A stretch of 64,000 nt of DNA from an uncultured Parolsenella sp. (GCA_934668375.1 CAKUNF010000003.1:62001-126000); one strand, 5' to 3'; counted from the first letter of the stretch, positions 16,050-25,808 are shown. Notes: generated from the sequence alone by a model not told the origin. Made by a program: numbers and translations.

Positions 16050-17105
16050 ATGAGCGAGAAGAAAGACCCCAAGGACACCTGCGTGCTCGTGACGGGTGGC
16101 GCCGGCTTCATCGGCAGCCACACCGTGGTCGAGCTGCTCCAGGACGGTTATCAGGTCGTCATCGTGGACGACCTCTCCAACGCCTCCGAGAAGGTCCTCG
16201 ACCGCATCGACACCATCGTGGGCGACGAGGCGGCCAAGCGCCTCTCCTTCTACCGAGCCGACGTCAACGACCGCGAGGCCCTCGAGTGCATCTTTGACGA
16301 GAACGACATCGATCGCGTGATTCACTTCGCCGGCTTCAAGGCCGTGGGCGAGTCCGTCTCCAAGCCCATCGAGTACTACACGAACAACCTGGGCAACACG
16401 CTCACGCTCGTGGACGTCATGCGCGAGCACGGCTGCAAGTCCATCATCTTCTCCAGCTCCGCCACCGTCTACGGCGACCCCGACTCCCTGCCGCTCACCG
16501 AGGCCAGCCCCAAGAAGATGGCCACGAACCCCTACGGCTGGACCAAGTGGATGATCGAGCAGATCCTCACCGACCTCCACACGGCCGACCCCGAGTGGAA
16601 CGTCGTGCTGCTCCGCTACTTCAACCCCATCGGCGCCCACCCGAGCGGACTCATGGGCGAGGACCCCAAGGGCATCCCCAACAACCTGCTGCCCTACGTT
16701 GCGCAGACCGCCATCGGCAAGCGCAGCGAGGTCCACGTCTTTGGCAACGACTACCCCACCCCCGACGGCACCGGCGTGCGCGACTACATCCACGTCTGCG
16801 ACCTCGCGAGCGGTCACGCCGCCGCACTCGCGTGGATGAACGGCCGCGAGGGCGTCGAGGTGTTTAACCTCGGCACCGGCCGCGGCACCTCCGTACTGGA
16901 GATCATCGCCGCCTTCTCCAAGGCCTGCGGGCACGAGGTCCCCTACGTCATCGACCCGCGCCGTCCCGGCGACGTGGCCGAGAACTACGCCGACTGCACC
17001 AAGGCCAAGGAGCAGATGGGCTGGGAGGCAAAGTACGACATCGACGACATGTGCCGCGACTCCTGGAACTGGCAGTCCAAGAACCCGAACGGCTTCGAGG
17101 AGTAG
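16050..17105 (+). CDS. galE: UDP-glucose 4-epimerase
   Basis: 351 residues. GalE interconverts UDP-glucose and UDP-galactose for sugar use and surface polysaccharides. The Rossmann NAD motif VLVTGGAGFIGSHTVVEL is at the N-terminus, the catalytic Ser/Tyr/Lys triad is in SSSATVYGDP and NPYGWTKWMIEQ, and family blocks LRYFNPIGAHPSGLMGEDP, NDYPTPDGTGVRDYIHVCDL and VFNLGTGRG follow. The ATG at 16050 has AAAGGA upstream; the open frame before it is not conserved. The polyprenyl synthetase gene begins 3 bp after its stop. Confidence 0.96.
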   Translation: MSEKKDPKDTCVLVTGGAGFIGSHTVVELLQDGYQVVIVDDLSNASEKVLDRIDTIVGDEAAKRLSFYRADVNDREALECIFDENDIDRVIHFAGFKAVGESVSKPIEYYTNNLGNTLTLVDVMREHGCKSIIFSSSATVYGDPDSLPLTEASPKKMATNPYGWTKWMIEQILTDLHTADPEWNVVLLRYFNPIGAHPSGLMGEDPKGIPNNLLPYVAQTAIGKRSEVHVFGNDYPTPDGTGVRDYIHVCDLASGHAAALAWMNGREGVEVFNLGTGRGTSVLEIIAAFSKACGHEVPYVIDPRRPGDVAENYADCTKAKEQMGWEAKYDIDDMCRDSWNWQSKNPNGFEE

Positions 17106-17108
17106 CTC

Positions 17109-18158
17109 GTGAGCGAGAACCTCTTCGTCGACTACCTCAAGAAGCGCCTGCCGCTCGTGGAATCCGCGCTCGACGGCGCGGCGGCACGCCCGTTCGCGGG
17201 CGCAAACGTGCCCGCCCGCGATCTCGACCGCTACCTCTACGCTCCCCTCGCGAGCTTCACCGAGGGTGGAGGCAAGCGCGTGCGCCCCGTCCTGTGTCTG
17301 CTCGGCGCCGAGGCCGTTGGCGGCGAGGCTCGCCTTGCGCTCGCGCCCGCAATGGGCATCGAGCTGTTCCAGAGCGCGGCACTCATCCACGACGACATCG
17401 CCGACGAGAGCGAGCTGCGCCGAGGCAAGCCCTGCCTGTACCTCACCGAGGGGACGGGGCTTGCCACGAACATGGGCGACCTCGCGCTCACCCAGGTGTT
17501 CGAGGTCGTTCTCGCAGACAACGCGCTGCCCGCTCAGCGCAAGGCCCAGGTCCTCGGCGAGATCGTCTCCATGGAGCGCCACACGCTCGAGGGTCAGGCG
17601 CTCGACCTGGGCTGGGCCAGGGACGGACGCTGGGACGTCACCGAGGCAGACTATCTCTACATGGTGACGAGCAAGACGGCCCACTACACGGCCGCCTCTC
17701 CGCTTGCCGTGGGCGCCGTAGCCGCCGGGGCCTCGCCCGAGGCCATCGAGGGGCTTCGCCAGGTTGGCGTGAGCGCGGGCATCGCCTTCCAGCTGCAGGA
17801 CGACCTGCTCAACCTCATCGGTGACGCCGAGGCGCAGGGCAAGGACTTCCGCAGCGACATCACCGAGGGCAAGCGCACGCTCGCCGTCGTCTACGCGCTC
17901 GCGAGCCTGGACGCACCGCAGCGCAAGGAGCTCGTCTCCATTCTCGAAAGCGGCACCACCGAGGACGACGCCCTCGCACGCGCCGTTGAGCTCATCGAGG
18001 CCGGCGGCGGCATAGCGCACTGCACGCAGCTCGCAGACCGCGAGGCAGCCCGGGCCGAGCAAGGGGCGCGCAGCCTTGCCAGCAGGGGGCTCATCACACC
18101 CGAGGCCGCCGAGCTCCTCTGCGCAATGGCGCACTTCTTCGTAAGGCGCGCAAGCTAG
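17109..18158 (+). CDS. Polyprenyl (geranylgeranyl-type) diphosphate synthase
   Basis: 349 residues, GTG start. It condenses isopentenyl diphosphate with allylic diphosphates to make longer prenyl chains. The GGGKRVRP motif binds substrate, the first Asp-rich motif is LIHDDIADESELRRGKP, and the second is FQLQDDLLNLIGD, where the last Asp of DDxxD is Asn. KDFRSDITEGKRTL follows. Chain length cannot be read reliably; the DDxxD plus preceding residues fit a farnesyl- to octaprenyl-class enzyme. It is tightly linked to galE (3 bp), and ispE of the precursor pathway lies elsewhere in the window. Confidence 0.88.
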   Translation: MSENLFVDYLKKRLPLVESALDGAAARPFAGANVPARDLDRYLYAPLASFTEGGGKRVRPVLCLLGAEAVGGEARLALAPAMGIELFQSAALIHDDIADESELRRGKPCLYLTEGTGLATNMGDLALTQVFEVVLADNALPAQRKAQVLGEIVSMERHTLEGQALDLGWARDGRWDVTEADYLYMVTSKTAHYTAASPLAVGAVAAGASPEAIEGLRQVGVSAGIAFQLQDDLLNLIGDAEAQGKDFRSDITEGKRTLAVVYALASLDAPQRKELVSILESGTTEDDALARAVELIEAGGGIAHCTQLADREAARAEQGARSLASRGLITPEAAELLCAMAHFFVRRAS

Positions 18159-18227
18159 AGTTTGACAATCTGCGGGCACATGCCCGCTCAGCCGCGGGAA
18201 ACACCCGCGACGACAAAGGAGACACAG

Positions 18228-19133
18228 ATGGAACCCATTCGTGAGGGCATGACGGGAACCGCCGTCGAGGACGTTCAGGAGCGCCTCGCCTCGCTAGGCT
18301 ATGAGATTGCCACCGAGGAGCGCTCCGGCTCCTCCTTTGGTCAGTCGACGGCAAACGCCGTGGCGCGCTTCCGTCTCGAGCACAACCTCTCGCTGACGCC
18401 CGAGGTGGACGTCGCGTGCTGGTCCGCCCTTGTCGACGAGTGCTATCAGATGGGCGACCGCACGCTCTACCTGCGCCTTCCCAACTTCCACGGCAACGAC
18501 GTCCGCTGCCTTCAGAACGCCCTCAACGTGCTGGGCTTCTCGTGCGGCGAGGTCGACGGTTACTACGGTCCGCACACCGAGGGCGCCGTCAAGATGTTCC
18601 AGGAGAACGTGGGCATGCTCGCCGACGGCATCGCCTTCTCCGACACGTTCGACGCCCTGGAGCGTCTGCGCCACGTCTGGGCCGGCAAGCCCGCCAACGG
18701 CCCGCACCCGCAGAGCGGCATGGGCTTCGCCCGCGCGGCCCTCGTGCTCGATGACGCCCACCTGGCGCTCACGGCCGAGGACCCCATCTCGCGCAACGTG
18801 GCCGGCCGCATCTGGAACATCGCGAGCGCCACGTCCGAGCACACGGGGCTTCGTCTCATCGAGAGCGCAGACGCCGCCACGGCCAGCGATGACGCGGTCC
18901 TCGTGCTTGCCACGACGCCTCGTCCCGCCGTCTCAAACGTCGCCAACGTCACCATGGTGGAGGGCGATGACCTCGCACTCCGCCTCCGCACGGCGCTCGA
19001 GAGCTCGCGCAACAAGCCGCCCGTCGTCCGCGTCGAGCTGCCAGCCGGGTCCTACGACGGGTCCTTCACGGTCAACGACTCGCAGATGCTCGCCGTCTCC
19101 CTCATCGACGCCCTCTGCACCGCGCTGGCCTAG
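18228..19133 (+). CDS. Peptidoglycan-binding domain protein (two PGBD repeats plus a degenerate C-terminal domain)
   Basis: 301 residues. Two peptidoglycan-binding repeats are visible: the first spans about 1-65 (GMTGTAVEDVQERLASLGYE...ANAVARFRLEHNL) and the second about 80-145 (GNDVRCLQNALNVLGFSCGEVDGYYGPHTEGAVKMFQ). The C-terminal half (ARAALVLDDAHLAL ... ESSRNKPPVVRVELPAGS) has the size and rough layout of an amidase_3 domain, as in actinobacterial CwlM, but I cannot find its zinc-binding His and Glu residues. No signal peptide is seen, so it may act inside the cell as a regulator of wall synthesis. AAAGGAG precedes the ATG. Confidence 0.75.
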   Translation: MEPIREGMTGTAVEDVQERLASLGYEIATEERSGSSFGQSTANAVARFRLEHNLSLTPEVDVACWSALVDECYQMGDRTLYLRLPNFHGNDVRCLQNALNVLGFSCGEVDGYYGPHTEGAVKMFQENVGMLADGIAFSDTFDALERLRHVWAGKPANGPHPQSGMGFARAALVLDDAHLALTAEDPISRNVAGRIWNIASATSEHTGLRLIESADAATASDDAVLVLATTPRPAVSNVANVTMVEGDDLALRLRTALESSRNKPPVVRVELPAGSYDGSFTVNDSQMLAVSLIDALCTALA

Positions 19134-19153
19134 CATCCTCCACGCCGGCTCGT

Positions 19154-19218
19154 GAGTGTAGCTCATCAGACACTAGACACGCCTCACGGGAGCCTATAGC
19201 GTCTGAATTGCTACACTC
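19154..19218. repeat. 65-bp imperfect palindrome (family C)
   Basis: The ends are GAGTGTAGC and GCTACACTC, with the arms extending inward as GAGTGTAGCTCATCAGACAC against its imperfect complement near TAGCGTCTGAATT. A second element of exactly the same length and ends is at 48332-48396. Both lie 20-35 bp after the stop codon of a plus-strand gene. Confidence 0.85.
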
Positions 19219-19234
19219 GGCGTTTGCGCACGAC

Positions 19235-19275
19235 AAAAAAGGCGGCTGCCACCCAATCGGATGGCAGCCGCCTTC
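19235..19275 (-). terminator. Bidirectional intrinsic terminator between the PGBD gene and clpC
   Basis: A perfect stem GGCGGCTGCCA/TGGCAGCCGCC has six T residues after it on the minus strand (clpC direction) and TTCTCTC after it on the plus strand. It fits termination from both convergent genes. Confidence 0.88.
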
Positions 19276-19299
19276 TCTCATGCAGCCCGGGGCGTTTTC

Positions 19300-21915
19300 C
19301 TAGTTGCCCGCCGTGGCAACCCCGGAGTCACCCTCCGTGCGAGGAGAGGCACCGGCAGTCGGGGCAGCCCATGTGCCCGCAGCGGCGGGAAGGTCCATGT
19401 GCTCGCGTTCCACGCGCTCGGGGATGGCCCCGGCGCCCTTGGAGAACGCAAGCTTGCCGTCTTGGCCCACGTCAACGAGCACGATGTCACCGGCTCCCCA
19501 GCCATTCTCGAGCAGCTGCTCGGCAAGCGGGTCCTCGATGAGGGTCTGGATGGCACGCCGCAGCGGACGCGCTCCATAGACCGGGTCGGTACCCTCCTTC
19601 GCGAGCAGGTCCTTGGCCGCATCCGTGAGCTCGATGGACATGCCCTGGCCAATAAGGCGGTTGCGCAGCTCGCCCACCATGAGGTCGACGATGCCACGGA
19701 TCTGGGTGCTCGTGAGGGACTTGAACACCACGATCTCGTCCACGCGGTTGAGGAACTCGGGACGGAAGAGCTTCTTGAGCTCGCCCATGGCGCGGCTCTT
19801 GATCTCCGCATCGGAGAGCTGACCGGCGCTTGCGCCAAAGCCCATGGCACCCGGCTTGGCAATCTCGCGCGCGCCAACGTTGCTTGTCATGATGATGACG
19901 GTGTTGGAGAAGTCCACCTTGCGGCCCTGGCCGTCCGTGAGCCTGCCCTCGTCCAGGATCTGGAGCAGGATGTTGAAGACGTCCGGGTGGGCCTTCTCGA
20001 TCTCGTCGAACAGCACGACGGAGTAGGGCCTGCGGCGCACGGCCTTCGTGAGCTCGCCGCCCTCATCGTAGCCAACGTATCCCGGAGGCGCGCCCACGAG
20101 CTTGCTCACGGCGAACTTCTCCATGAACTCGCTCATGTCGAACGTGATGAGCGCGTCCTGGGAGCCAAAGAGAAACTCGGCAAGCGACTTCGCGAGCTCG
20201 GTCTTGCCCACGCCGGACGGGCCGAGGAACACGAACGAGCCACCGGGGCGGCGCGGGTCCTTGAGCGGCGAGCGGCTGCGGCGAATGGCACGGGCCACGG
20301 CGCTCACGGCCTCGTCCTGGCCGATGACGCGCTCGTGCAGCACGCTCTCGCAGCGCAGGAGCTTGGAGGCCTCCGCCTCCGAGAGGTTCGAGACGGGCAC
20401 GCCCGTGATGGAGGAGACGACGTCTGCGATGACGTTCTCGTCAACCGTGACGACGTTGCCCTCCATGCGCTCGTGCCAGGCGTCCTCGAGCTCTCCACGA
20501 CGGGCGATGAGCTCCTTCTCGCGGTCGCGCAGGCGGGCGGCCTGCTCGAACTCCTGGGCGCTCACCATGTCACGCTTCTCGGCACGGACGCGCTTGAGGT
20601 CCTCGTCAACGGCGGAGATCTCCGGCGGCAGCGTCATGTTGTGGACGCGCGTGCGCGCACCGGCCTCGTCGATGACGTCGATGGCCTTGTCGGGCAGGAA
20701 GCGGTCCTGGATGTAGCGGTCAGAGAGCGTAACGGCCGCCTCGAGCGCCTCGGGCGTGTAGCGCACGTGGTGGTGCTTCTCGTAGGCGGGCTCGAGGCCG
20801 CGGATGATCTGGAGCGTGTCGGCCACGCTGGGCTCGTTGATGTTCACGGGCTGGAAACGACGCTCGAGGGCGGAGTCCTTCTCGATGTGCTTGCGGTACT
20901 CCTCGGCCGTCGTGGCGCCGATGACCTGGATCTCACCGCGCGAGAGGGGCGGCTTCAGGATGCTCGCGGCGTCGATGGAGCCCTCGGCCGAGCCCGCACC
21001 GATGATCGTGTGCATCTCGTCGATGAACAGGATGACGTTGCCGTCCTTCTCGACCTCGGCGATGACCTTCTTGAGTCGGTCCTCGAACTCGCCGCGATAC
21101 TTGGAGCCGGCGACGAGCGCGGAGACGTCGAGCGTCCAGATCCGCTTGCCGCGAAGCATGTCGGGCACGGTGCCGGCCGCAACGAGCTGAGCGAGGCCCT
21201 CGACGATGGCCGTCTTGCCCACGCCCGGATCTCCCAGGATGAGCGGGTTGTTCTTCTGGCGGCGCGCAAGCACCTGCATGACGCGCTCGACCTCGCGGTC
21301 GCGGCCGATGACAGGGTCGAGCTTGCCCTCGGCGGCAATTGCCGTGAGGTTGCGTCCGTACTGCTCGAGCATGGAGCCGTCGTCAGAGGACGAGGAGCCG
21401 CCGCGAGCAGGTCCCACGGACACGCCGTCTGGCCCGATGCGCACCTCCTGTACCTGGGGCGTGGTGTCTGCCGGGGAGTTTTGCTCGATGAGCCCATCCA
21501 CGGCATTGCGAACGGCGTCCGCAGAGACGCCCATGCGCGCAAGTGCCTCCATGGCCACGCCGTTGCCCTCGCGGACGATGCCCAGCAGCAGGTGCTCGGT
21601 GGAGATGTAGGTGGCTCCGCGGCTCATCGTCTCGCGATAGGCACCCTCGAGCACGCGCTTGGCGCGCGGGGTGAACGGGATGTGTCCGCCGGGCACGGGC
21701 TCGCTCGAGCGCTCCGTGACCTCGCGGACTGTCTCGACCGTCTCGTCATACGTGATGTCGAGGCTGGCGAGGGCCTGGGCGGCGATGCCCTCCCCCTCCT
21801 TGATGAGCGCAAGCAGGAGGTGCTCGGTGCCCACGTACATCTGGCCGAGCGAGCGCGCCTCGTCCTGAGCGATGCTCATGACCTTGCGCGCCTTGTCTGT
21901 GAACTTGTCGAACAT
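19300..21915 (-). CDS. clpC: ATP-dependent Clp protease ATP-binding subunit ClpC
   Basis: 871 residues. ClpC is the Hsp100 unfoldase that feeds substrates to ClpP. Domains in order: N-terminal Clp_N double repeat ([20 protein letters not shown]... [18 protein letters not shown]), AAA-1 with Walker [17 protein letters not shown] and [17 protein letters not shown], a UVR/coiled-coil middle region ([16 protein letters not shown]), AAA-2 with [15 protein letters not shown] and [15 protein letters not shown], and the C-terminal D2-small domain ending in a Gly/Ala-rich tail. The start at 21915 matches the family N-terminus and has GAGGGGGA upstream. Confidence 0.97.
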   Translation of the reverse strand: MFDKFTDKARKVMSIAQDEARSLGQMYVGTEHLLLALIKEGEGIAAQALASLDITYDETVETVREVTERSSEPVPGGHIPFTPRAKRVLEGAYRETMSRGATYISTEHLLLGIVREGNGVAMEALARMGVSADAVRNAVDGLIEQNSPADTTPQVQEVRIGPDGVSVGPARGGSSSSDDGSMLEQYGRNLTAIAAEGKLDPVIGRDREVERVMQVLARRQKNNPLILGDPGVGKTAIVEGLAQLVAAGTVPDMLRGKRIWTLDVSALVAGSKYRGEFEDRLKKVIAEVEKDGNVILFIDEMHTIIGAGSAEGSIDAASILKPPLSRGEIQVIGATTAEEYRKHIEKDSALERRFQPVNINEPSVADTLQIIRGLEPAYEKHHHVRYTPEALEAAVTLSDRYIQDRFLPDKAIDVIDEAGARTRVHNMTLPPEISAVDEDLKRVRAEKRDMVSAQEFEQAARLRDREKELIARRGELEDAWHERMEGNVVTVDENVIADVVSSITGVPVSNLSEAEASKLLRCESVLHERVIGQDEAVSAVARAIRRSRSPLKDPRRPGGSFVFLGPSGVGKTELAKSLAEFLFGSQDALITFDMSEFMEKFAVSKLVGAPPGYVGYDEGGELTKAVRRRPYSVVLFDEIEKAHPDVFNILLQILDEGRLTDGQGRKVDFSNTVIIMTSNVGAREIAKPGAMGFGASAGQLSDAEIKSRAMGELKKLFRPEFLNRVDEIVVFKSLTSTQIRGIVDLMVGELRNRLIGQGMSIELTDAAKDLLAKEGTDPVYGARPLRRAIQTLIEDPLAEQLLENGWGAGDIVLVDVGQDGKLAFSKGAGAIPERVEREHMDLPAAAGTWAAPTAGASPRTEGDSGVATAGN

Positions 21916-21992
21916 GCGAAGGTTCCCCCTCGGTCGTTCCATCAAAACCAAGGTGCCCGTGCGACCACCTGGCGGCACGGGCACTCTGTAAG

Positions 21993-21998
21993 CTTATA
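21993..21998 (-). promoter_or_regulatory. Candidate -10 of the clpC promoter next to a palindrome
   Basis: On the minus strand TATAAG (complement of 21993-21998) lies about 80 bp before the clpC start. An imperfect palindrome CCTCGCGAGAGG (22000-22011 on the plus strand) lies immediately upstream of it, a possible stress-regulator site. It does not match the CtsR, HspR or ClgR consensus that I know. Confidence 0.35.
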
Positions 21999-22029
21999 CC
22001 CTCGCGAGAGGTAGGTGATACCTCGTCGC

Positions 22030-23619
22030 TTACGATGTGTGTCTCCAGCGAGGGTCCGTGAGCGTTCGGGCAATGCCGAGACCCACCGGGAGAAACGCGA
22101 CGATGAGCACGGCGCGCACGAACCAGCTCAACATGCTTGCCGTGTCGAAGACGCACATGTAGTACATGGCGCGGTACAGGTACAGCCCCGGGACCATGAT
22201 GACGATCGACGGAACCGTAAGGGCAATCCTCGGGTAGGTGAGCCTGAGTTCGGCCACGCTGGCGAGCAGGCCCGAGACAAGCGCGCCGATGAACGCCGCC
22301 GCCTCGGGCGGGACGCCACCAGCCAGCCCAAGCGCCGGGAACAGGACGTTGAGATCGACGAGCGAGAGCCTCAGCGTGTTCGAAACGGCACCGATGCATC
22401 CCGCCGCCGCGGCCATGCGTACGGGGCTGTTGAACATAATCGAGAAACCAAAGACACCAACGAAGCTCATGAGAACGCGCAACACCGTCAGCTGCAGCGC
22501 CCCAAGCCCCTGTGGCGCAAAGTCATCCGGAGACAGGCCAACACACTCGGCGACCATCCATCCCGCGAGCGTCGCCACCACCACGATCGAGACCGCATAC
22601 GCGAGTCGCTCGATGCCGCTCCTCATGTCAAGCTTTGAGATGTCGAGCCCTGCCGTGATGAGGGGAAATCCCGGAATCACGAAGAGCATGGCCCCAATGT
22701 AGCCCTCCTTGTGGGCAAGTGCCGTGGGGTCAAGGTGCGAAAGGCCGAGAAGCGCGAGAAGATAGCACACGCACGCCACGACCACGCCCATCGCAAGGGC
22801 GCTGAACTGCCCAATCCTTTTCGAGAGCATCGTGGATCGCACAAAGTTGCCAACCCCGGCGCCAACGAACGCACCAAGCATCTCGATTGGTCCGCCGCCG
22901 AGGAGAAACACGAAGGCGCCGCATGCGGCACCAGCCGCAAGCCCTTGCTGGACGGGCCTGTAGTCTGGCTTCGTCCCCTCAACGGTCGCAAGCATCTCGT
23001 GGTACTCGTGAACTGTGAAGTTCCTGCCATACGTTTCGATCTCGCGCAGGAAGTTCTCCATCATCCAGATGCGATGGGTGTTCACGGCAGTTGTGGGCAG
23101 ACTCACGACCTCGTTGAAGATGTGGTGCCCCTCGATGCAGGTGCACTCGAACGACAGCAGGCTCAGGTCCACGTGGATGGTAACGCCAAGGACGCTCGCA
23201 ACTCGGTTCATCGTGTCGCGAACGCGCCAGGCCCCCGTTCCGCTCGCGAGCATGAGCATGCCCGTGCGGCAGATAATGGTGGACTTGTCCGCAAGGGGCG
23301 CGTCCACGGCCGGCTTGTCGCCCGCCGTCACGACGTCGCGCCAGACGGTCTTCATGTGCAGCGCGTTCGCGCGCATGCCATGGTGATGGAACAACGTGCG
23401 GCTCAGGGCGTCTGGGGCTAGGACGGGCTCCGGCCTTGCCACCCCGGACCGCTCTTCCTCATCGTCAACAAGGTCAAAGTCCTCCATCGGCTCGACCTCG
23501 CGATGGCCCGGCTCATCGTCGACGTCATCCTCGTCCTGCTCGTCAAAGAAGTTGAGGCCTTCCAGGACCTCCTCGCGCTCGACGGCATCGTCGGCAGCAT
23601 GTCGACCGAAAGCTTGCAT
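22030..23619 (-). CDS. Threonine/serine exporter family protein (ThrE-type, fused two-domain form)
   Basis: About 529 residues. An acidic, Asp/Glu-rich cytoplasmic N-terminus (about 1-80) is followed by the DUF1212/ThrE domain (CRTGMLMLASGTGAWRVRDTMNRVASVLGV, TTAVNTHRIWMMENFL) and about ten hydrophobic segments, the last four or five forming the DUF3815-like half (VPSIVIMVPGLYLYRAMYYM). Corynebacterial ThrE exports threonine and serine; transport here is by family analogy. The start at 23619 is chosen for its GGGAGG site; ATGs at 23646 and 23682 are alternatives. A candidate promoter is TTGCAA with TAGTAT around 23684-23713 on the minus strand. Confidence 0.85.
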   Translation of the reverse strand: MQAFGRHAADDAVEREEVLEGLNFFDEQDEDDVDDEPGHREVEPMEDFDLVDDEEERSGVARPEPVLAPDALSRTLFHHHGMRANALHMKTVWRDVVTAGDKPAVDAPLADKSTIICRTGMLMLASGTGAWRVRDTMNRVASVLGVTIHVDLSLLSFECTCIEGHHIFNEVVSLPTTAVNTHRIWMMENFLREIETYGRNFTVHEYHEMLATVEGTKPDYRPVQQGLAAGAACGAFVFLLGGGPIEMLGAFVGAGVGNFVRSTMLSKRIGQFSALAMGVVVACVCYLLALLGLSHLDPTALAHKEGYIGAMLFVIPGFPLITAGLDISKLDMRSGIERLAYAVSIVVVATLAGWMVAECVGLSPDDFAPQGLGALQLTVLRVLMSFVGVFGFSIMFNSPVRMAAAAGCIGAVSNTLRLSLVDLNVLFPALGLAGGVPPEAAAFIGALVSGLLASVAELRLTYPRIALTVPSIVIMVPGLYLYRAMYYMCVFDTASMLSWFVRAVLIVAFLPVGLGIARTLTDPRWRHTS

Positions 23620-23719
23620 CCGTGCCTCCCGCCTGGGGTGGCTCATTTGGGTCACTCCGCATCGGTCTCGTTCCGCGGCCATACTAGAGCTATGTTATGT
23701 AAAGTTGCAAACCTCGATG

Positions 23720-23758
23720 TAAAAAGCCCGCCGAGACCAAATCCTGGCTTCGGCGGGC
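23720..23758 (-). terminator. Rho-independent terminator downstream of lysS
   Basis: Minus strand: a stem of GCCCGCCGA/TCGGCGGGC with a loop of about 15 bases, followed by five T residues. It lies 32 bp after the lysS stop. Confidence 0.88.
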
Positions 23759-23790
23759 AAAACGGGCCTATTTGTAAAGCTGCGAGCGTC

Positions 23791-25755
23791 CTAGTACAGC
23801 TTGGCGCCAGCCGGGATGCTGTCGTCGAGCTGCAGGAGGTTCAGGCGCTCCTCGCCGTCCTCGGTGTGGATGGCCGAGAGCAGCATGCCGCAGGAGTCGA
23901 TGCCCATCATGGCACGCGGCGGGAGGTTCGTGATGGCGACGAGTGTCTTGCCCACGAGGTCCTCGGGCTCATAGAACGCGTGGATGCCCGAGAGAATCGT
24001 GCGGTCCGTGCCCGTGCCGTCATCGAGCGTGAAGTTGAGCAGCTTCTTGGACTTCTTCACGGCCTCGCACGCCTTGACCTTCACGGCGCGGAAGTCGGAC
24101 TTGCTGAACGTATCGAAGTCCACGTAGTCCTCGAACAGCGGCTCGATGGAAACCTTGGAGAGGTCGAGGGTGGGCTGCTTGTTGGCGGCGTAGGAGCTGC
24201 CCTTGGCACCAGCGGCGGCCTCCTCGGCGGCCTTGGCCTCGGCGGCACCGTTCTTGGCACCGGCCTCGGGCTTCATGTGCGGGAACAGCAGAACGTCGCG
24301 GATGGACGCCTGGTTGGTGAGGAGCATCACCACGCGGTCGATGCCGATGCCGATGCCACCCGCGGGAGGCATGCCGTACTCGAGCGCGCGCACGTAGTCG
24401 GCGTCGAACTGCATGGCCTCGTCGTCGCCCGAGTCGCGCTCGGCAATCTCGGCGTGGAAGCGATCGGCCTGGTCAACGGGGTCATTGAGCTCGGAGAACG
24501 CGTTGCCGTACTCGTGGCCGGCGATGACGAGCTCAAAACGGTGCGTCAGGCGCGGCTCGTCCTCGTAGCGCTTGGCAAGCGGACTCACCTCAACGGGGTA
24601 GTCGCAGACGAACGTCGGGTTCACGATGGACGGCTCGCCGATCTCATCGTAGAGCTCGGCAATGAGCTTGCCGGCGCCCCACTCGGGCTTGGTCTCGATG
24701 CTGTTCTCATGGCACAGCTCAACGAGGCGCTCGACGGGCGTGTCGAGGTCAACGTCGACGCCCAGCGCGTTCGAGACGACCTTCGTCATGGGGATGGACG
24801 GCCACGTGCCAGACAGGTCGATCGTGGTGCCCTGGTACTCGATCTGCTCGGGGTTGCCAATGGCGGCGTTCGCGGCCTTGATGACGCCCTCGGCGAGCTC
24901 CTTCATGCCCTCGAGGTCGCTGTAGGCACGGTAGGCCTCCATGGTGGTGAACTCGGGATTGTGGGTCTGGTCCATGCCCTCGTTGCGAAAGATGCGGCCA
25001 ATCTCGTACACGCGCTCGAAGCCACCCACGAGCAGGCGCTTCAGCGGCAGCTCGGTGGCGATGCGCAGGAAGCACTCCTGGTTGAGCGCGTTGAAGTGCG
25101 TGATGAAGGGCTTGGCCGTGGCGCCGCCCTGGATCGTCTGGAGGATGGGGGTCTCCACCTCCATGTACTCGTCGGCCTCCATGTAACGACGGAAGGCGGC
25201 GACGATGGCGGAGCGCTTGCGGAACGTCTCGCGAACGTCGTCGTTGACGATAAGGTCTACGTAGCGCTGGCGATAGCGCGTCTCCTTGTCGGAGAGGCCG
25301 TGGAACTTCTCGGGAAGCGGGCGCACGGACTTGGAGAGTAGGCGCACCGACGTCGGCGCCAGCGACAGTTCGCCGCGCTTGGTGCGCATCATGGAACCGG
25401 TGGCCTCGATGATGTCGCCCAGGTCCATCTTGCGAAGGGTCGCCATGCCCTCCTCCCCCAGGTTGTCGATGCGGCAGAACAGCTGCATCTTGTCCGTGGC
25501 GTCCTGGAGCACCACGAAAGCCACCTTGCCCTGGCCGCGCTTGGCGCGAATGCGGCCGGCGACCGTGTGGGTCTGCTCGTCCGCGTCGTCCTCGCCCAGC
25601 TCCGCATAGCGGGCGGCGAGGTCTGCCACGTGGTCGGTCACGTTGCAGTGCTCGGGATAGGGGTTGCCGCCGGCATCGATGATGGCCTGGCGACGGGCGA
25701 GACGCGTGGCGCGCTCGTCGTTGAGCGTGGCCTCGGTTGTGGTCTCCTCAGACAT
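23791..25755 (-). CDS. lysS: Lysyl-tRNA synthetase (class II) with appended C-terminal tRNA-binding domain
   Basis: 654 residues, about 150 more than a standard bacterial LysRS. The OB-fold anticodon domain occupies about 55-160 (VAGRIRAKRGQGKVAFVVLQD). The class II core has motif 2 as FRNEGMDQTHNPEFT and motif 3 as GIGIGIDRVVMLLT. After an Ala/Lys-rich linker (about 497-530) comes a domain (about 540-654) with DFRAVKVKACEAVKKSKKLLNFTLDDG, SGIHAFYEPEDLVGKTLVAITNLPPRAMMGIDSCGMLLSA (listed as landmarks in pieces: GIHAFYEPEDLVGKT, NLPPRAMMGIDSCGM), the tRNA-binding module of MetRS C-termini and Trbp111. GAAGGAG precedes the ATG. Confidence 0.95.
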   Translation of the reverse strand: MSEETTTEATLNDERATRLARRQAIIDAGGNPYPEHCNVTDHVADLAARYAELGEDDADEQTHTVAGRIRAKRGQGKVAFVVLQDATDKMQLFCRIDNLGEEGMATLRKMDLGDIIEATGSMMRTKRGELSLAPTSVRLLSKSVRPLPEKFHGLSDKETRYRQRYVDLIVNDDVRETFRKRSAIVAAFRRYMEADEYMEVETPILQTIQGGATAKPFITHFNALNQECFLRIATELPLKRLLVGGFERVYEIGRIFRNEGMDQTHNPEFTTMEAYRAYSDLEGMKELAEGVIKAANAAIGNPEQIEYQGTTIDLSGTWPSIPMTKVVSNALGVDVDLDTPVERLVELCHENSIETKPEWGAGKLIAELYDEIGEPSIVNPTFVCDYPVEVSPLAKRYEDEPRLTHRFELVIAGHEYGNAFSELNDPVDQADRFHAEIAERDSGDDEAMQFDADYVRALEYGMPPAGGIGIGIDRVVMLLTNQASIRDVLLFPHMKPEAGAKNGAAEAKAAEEAAAGAKGSSYAANKQPTLDLSKVSIEPLFEDYVDFDTFSKSDFRAVKVKACEAVKKSKKLLNFTLDDGTGTDRTILSGIHAFYEPEDLVGKTLVAITNLPPRAMMGIDSCGMLLSAIHTEDGEERLNLLQLDDSIPAGAKLY

Positions 25756-25808
25756 TCATGGCTCCTTCTGCACGGGCGGCGTCATGCGCACGCCTGGCTC
25801 CAAGACGT

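Noticed and set aside
14895..18179. 1094-codon open frame on the minus strand opposite the PcsB-like, galE and prenyl synthase genes
   Set aside because: It is a shadow of GC-rich coding in the other strand: the translation is rich in His, Val, Gly and Arg without domain features, while the plus-strand genes have full conserved motifs.
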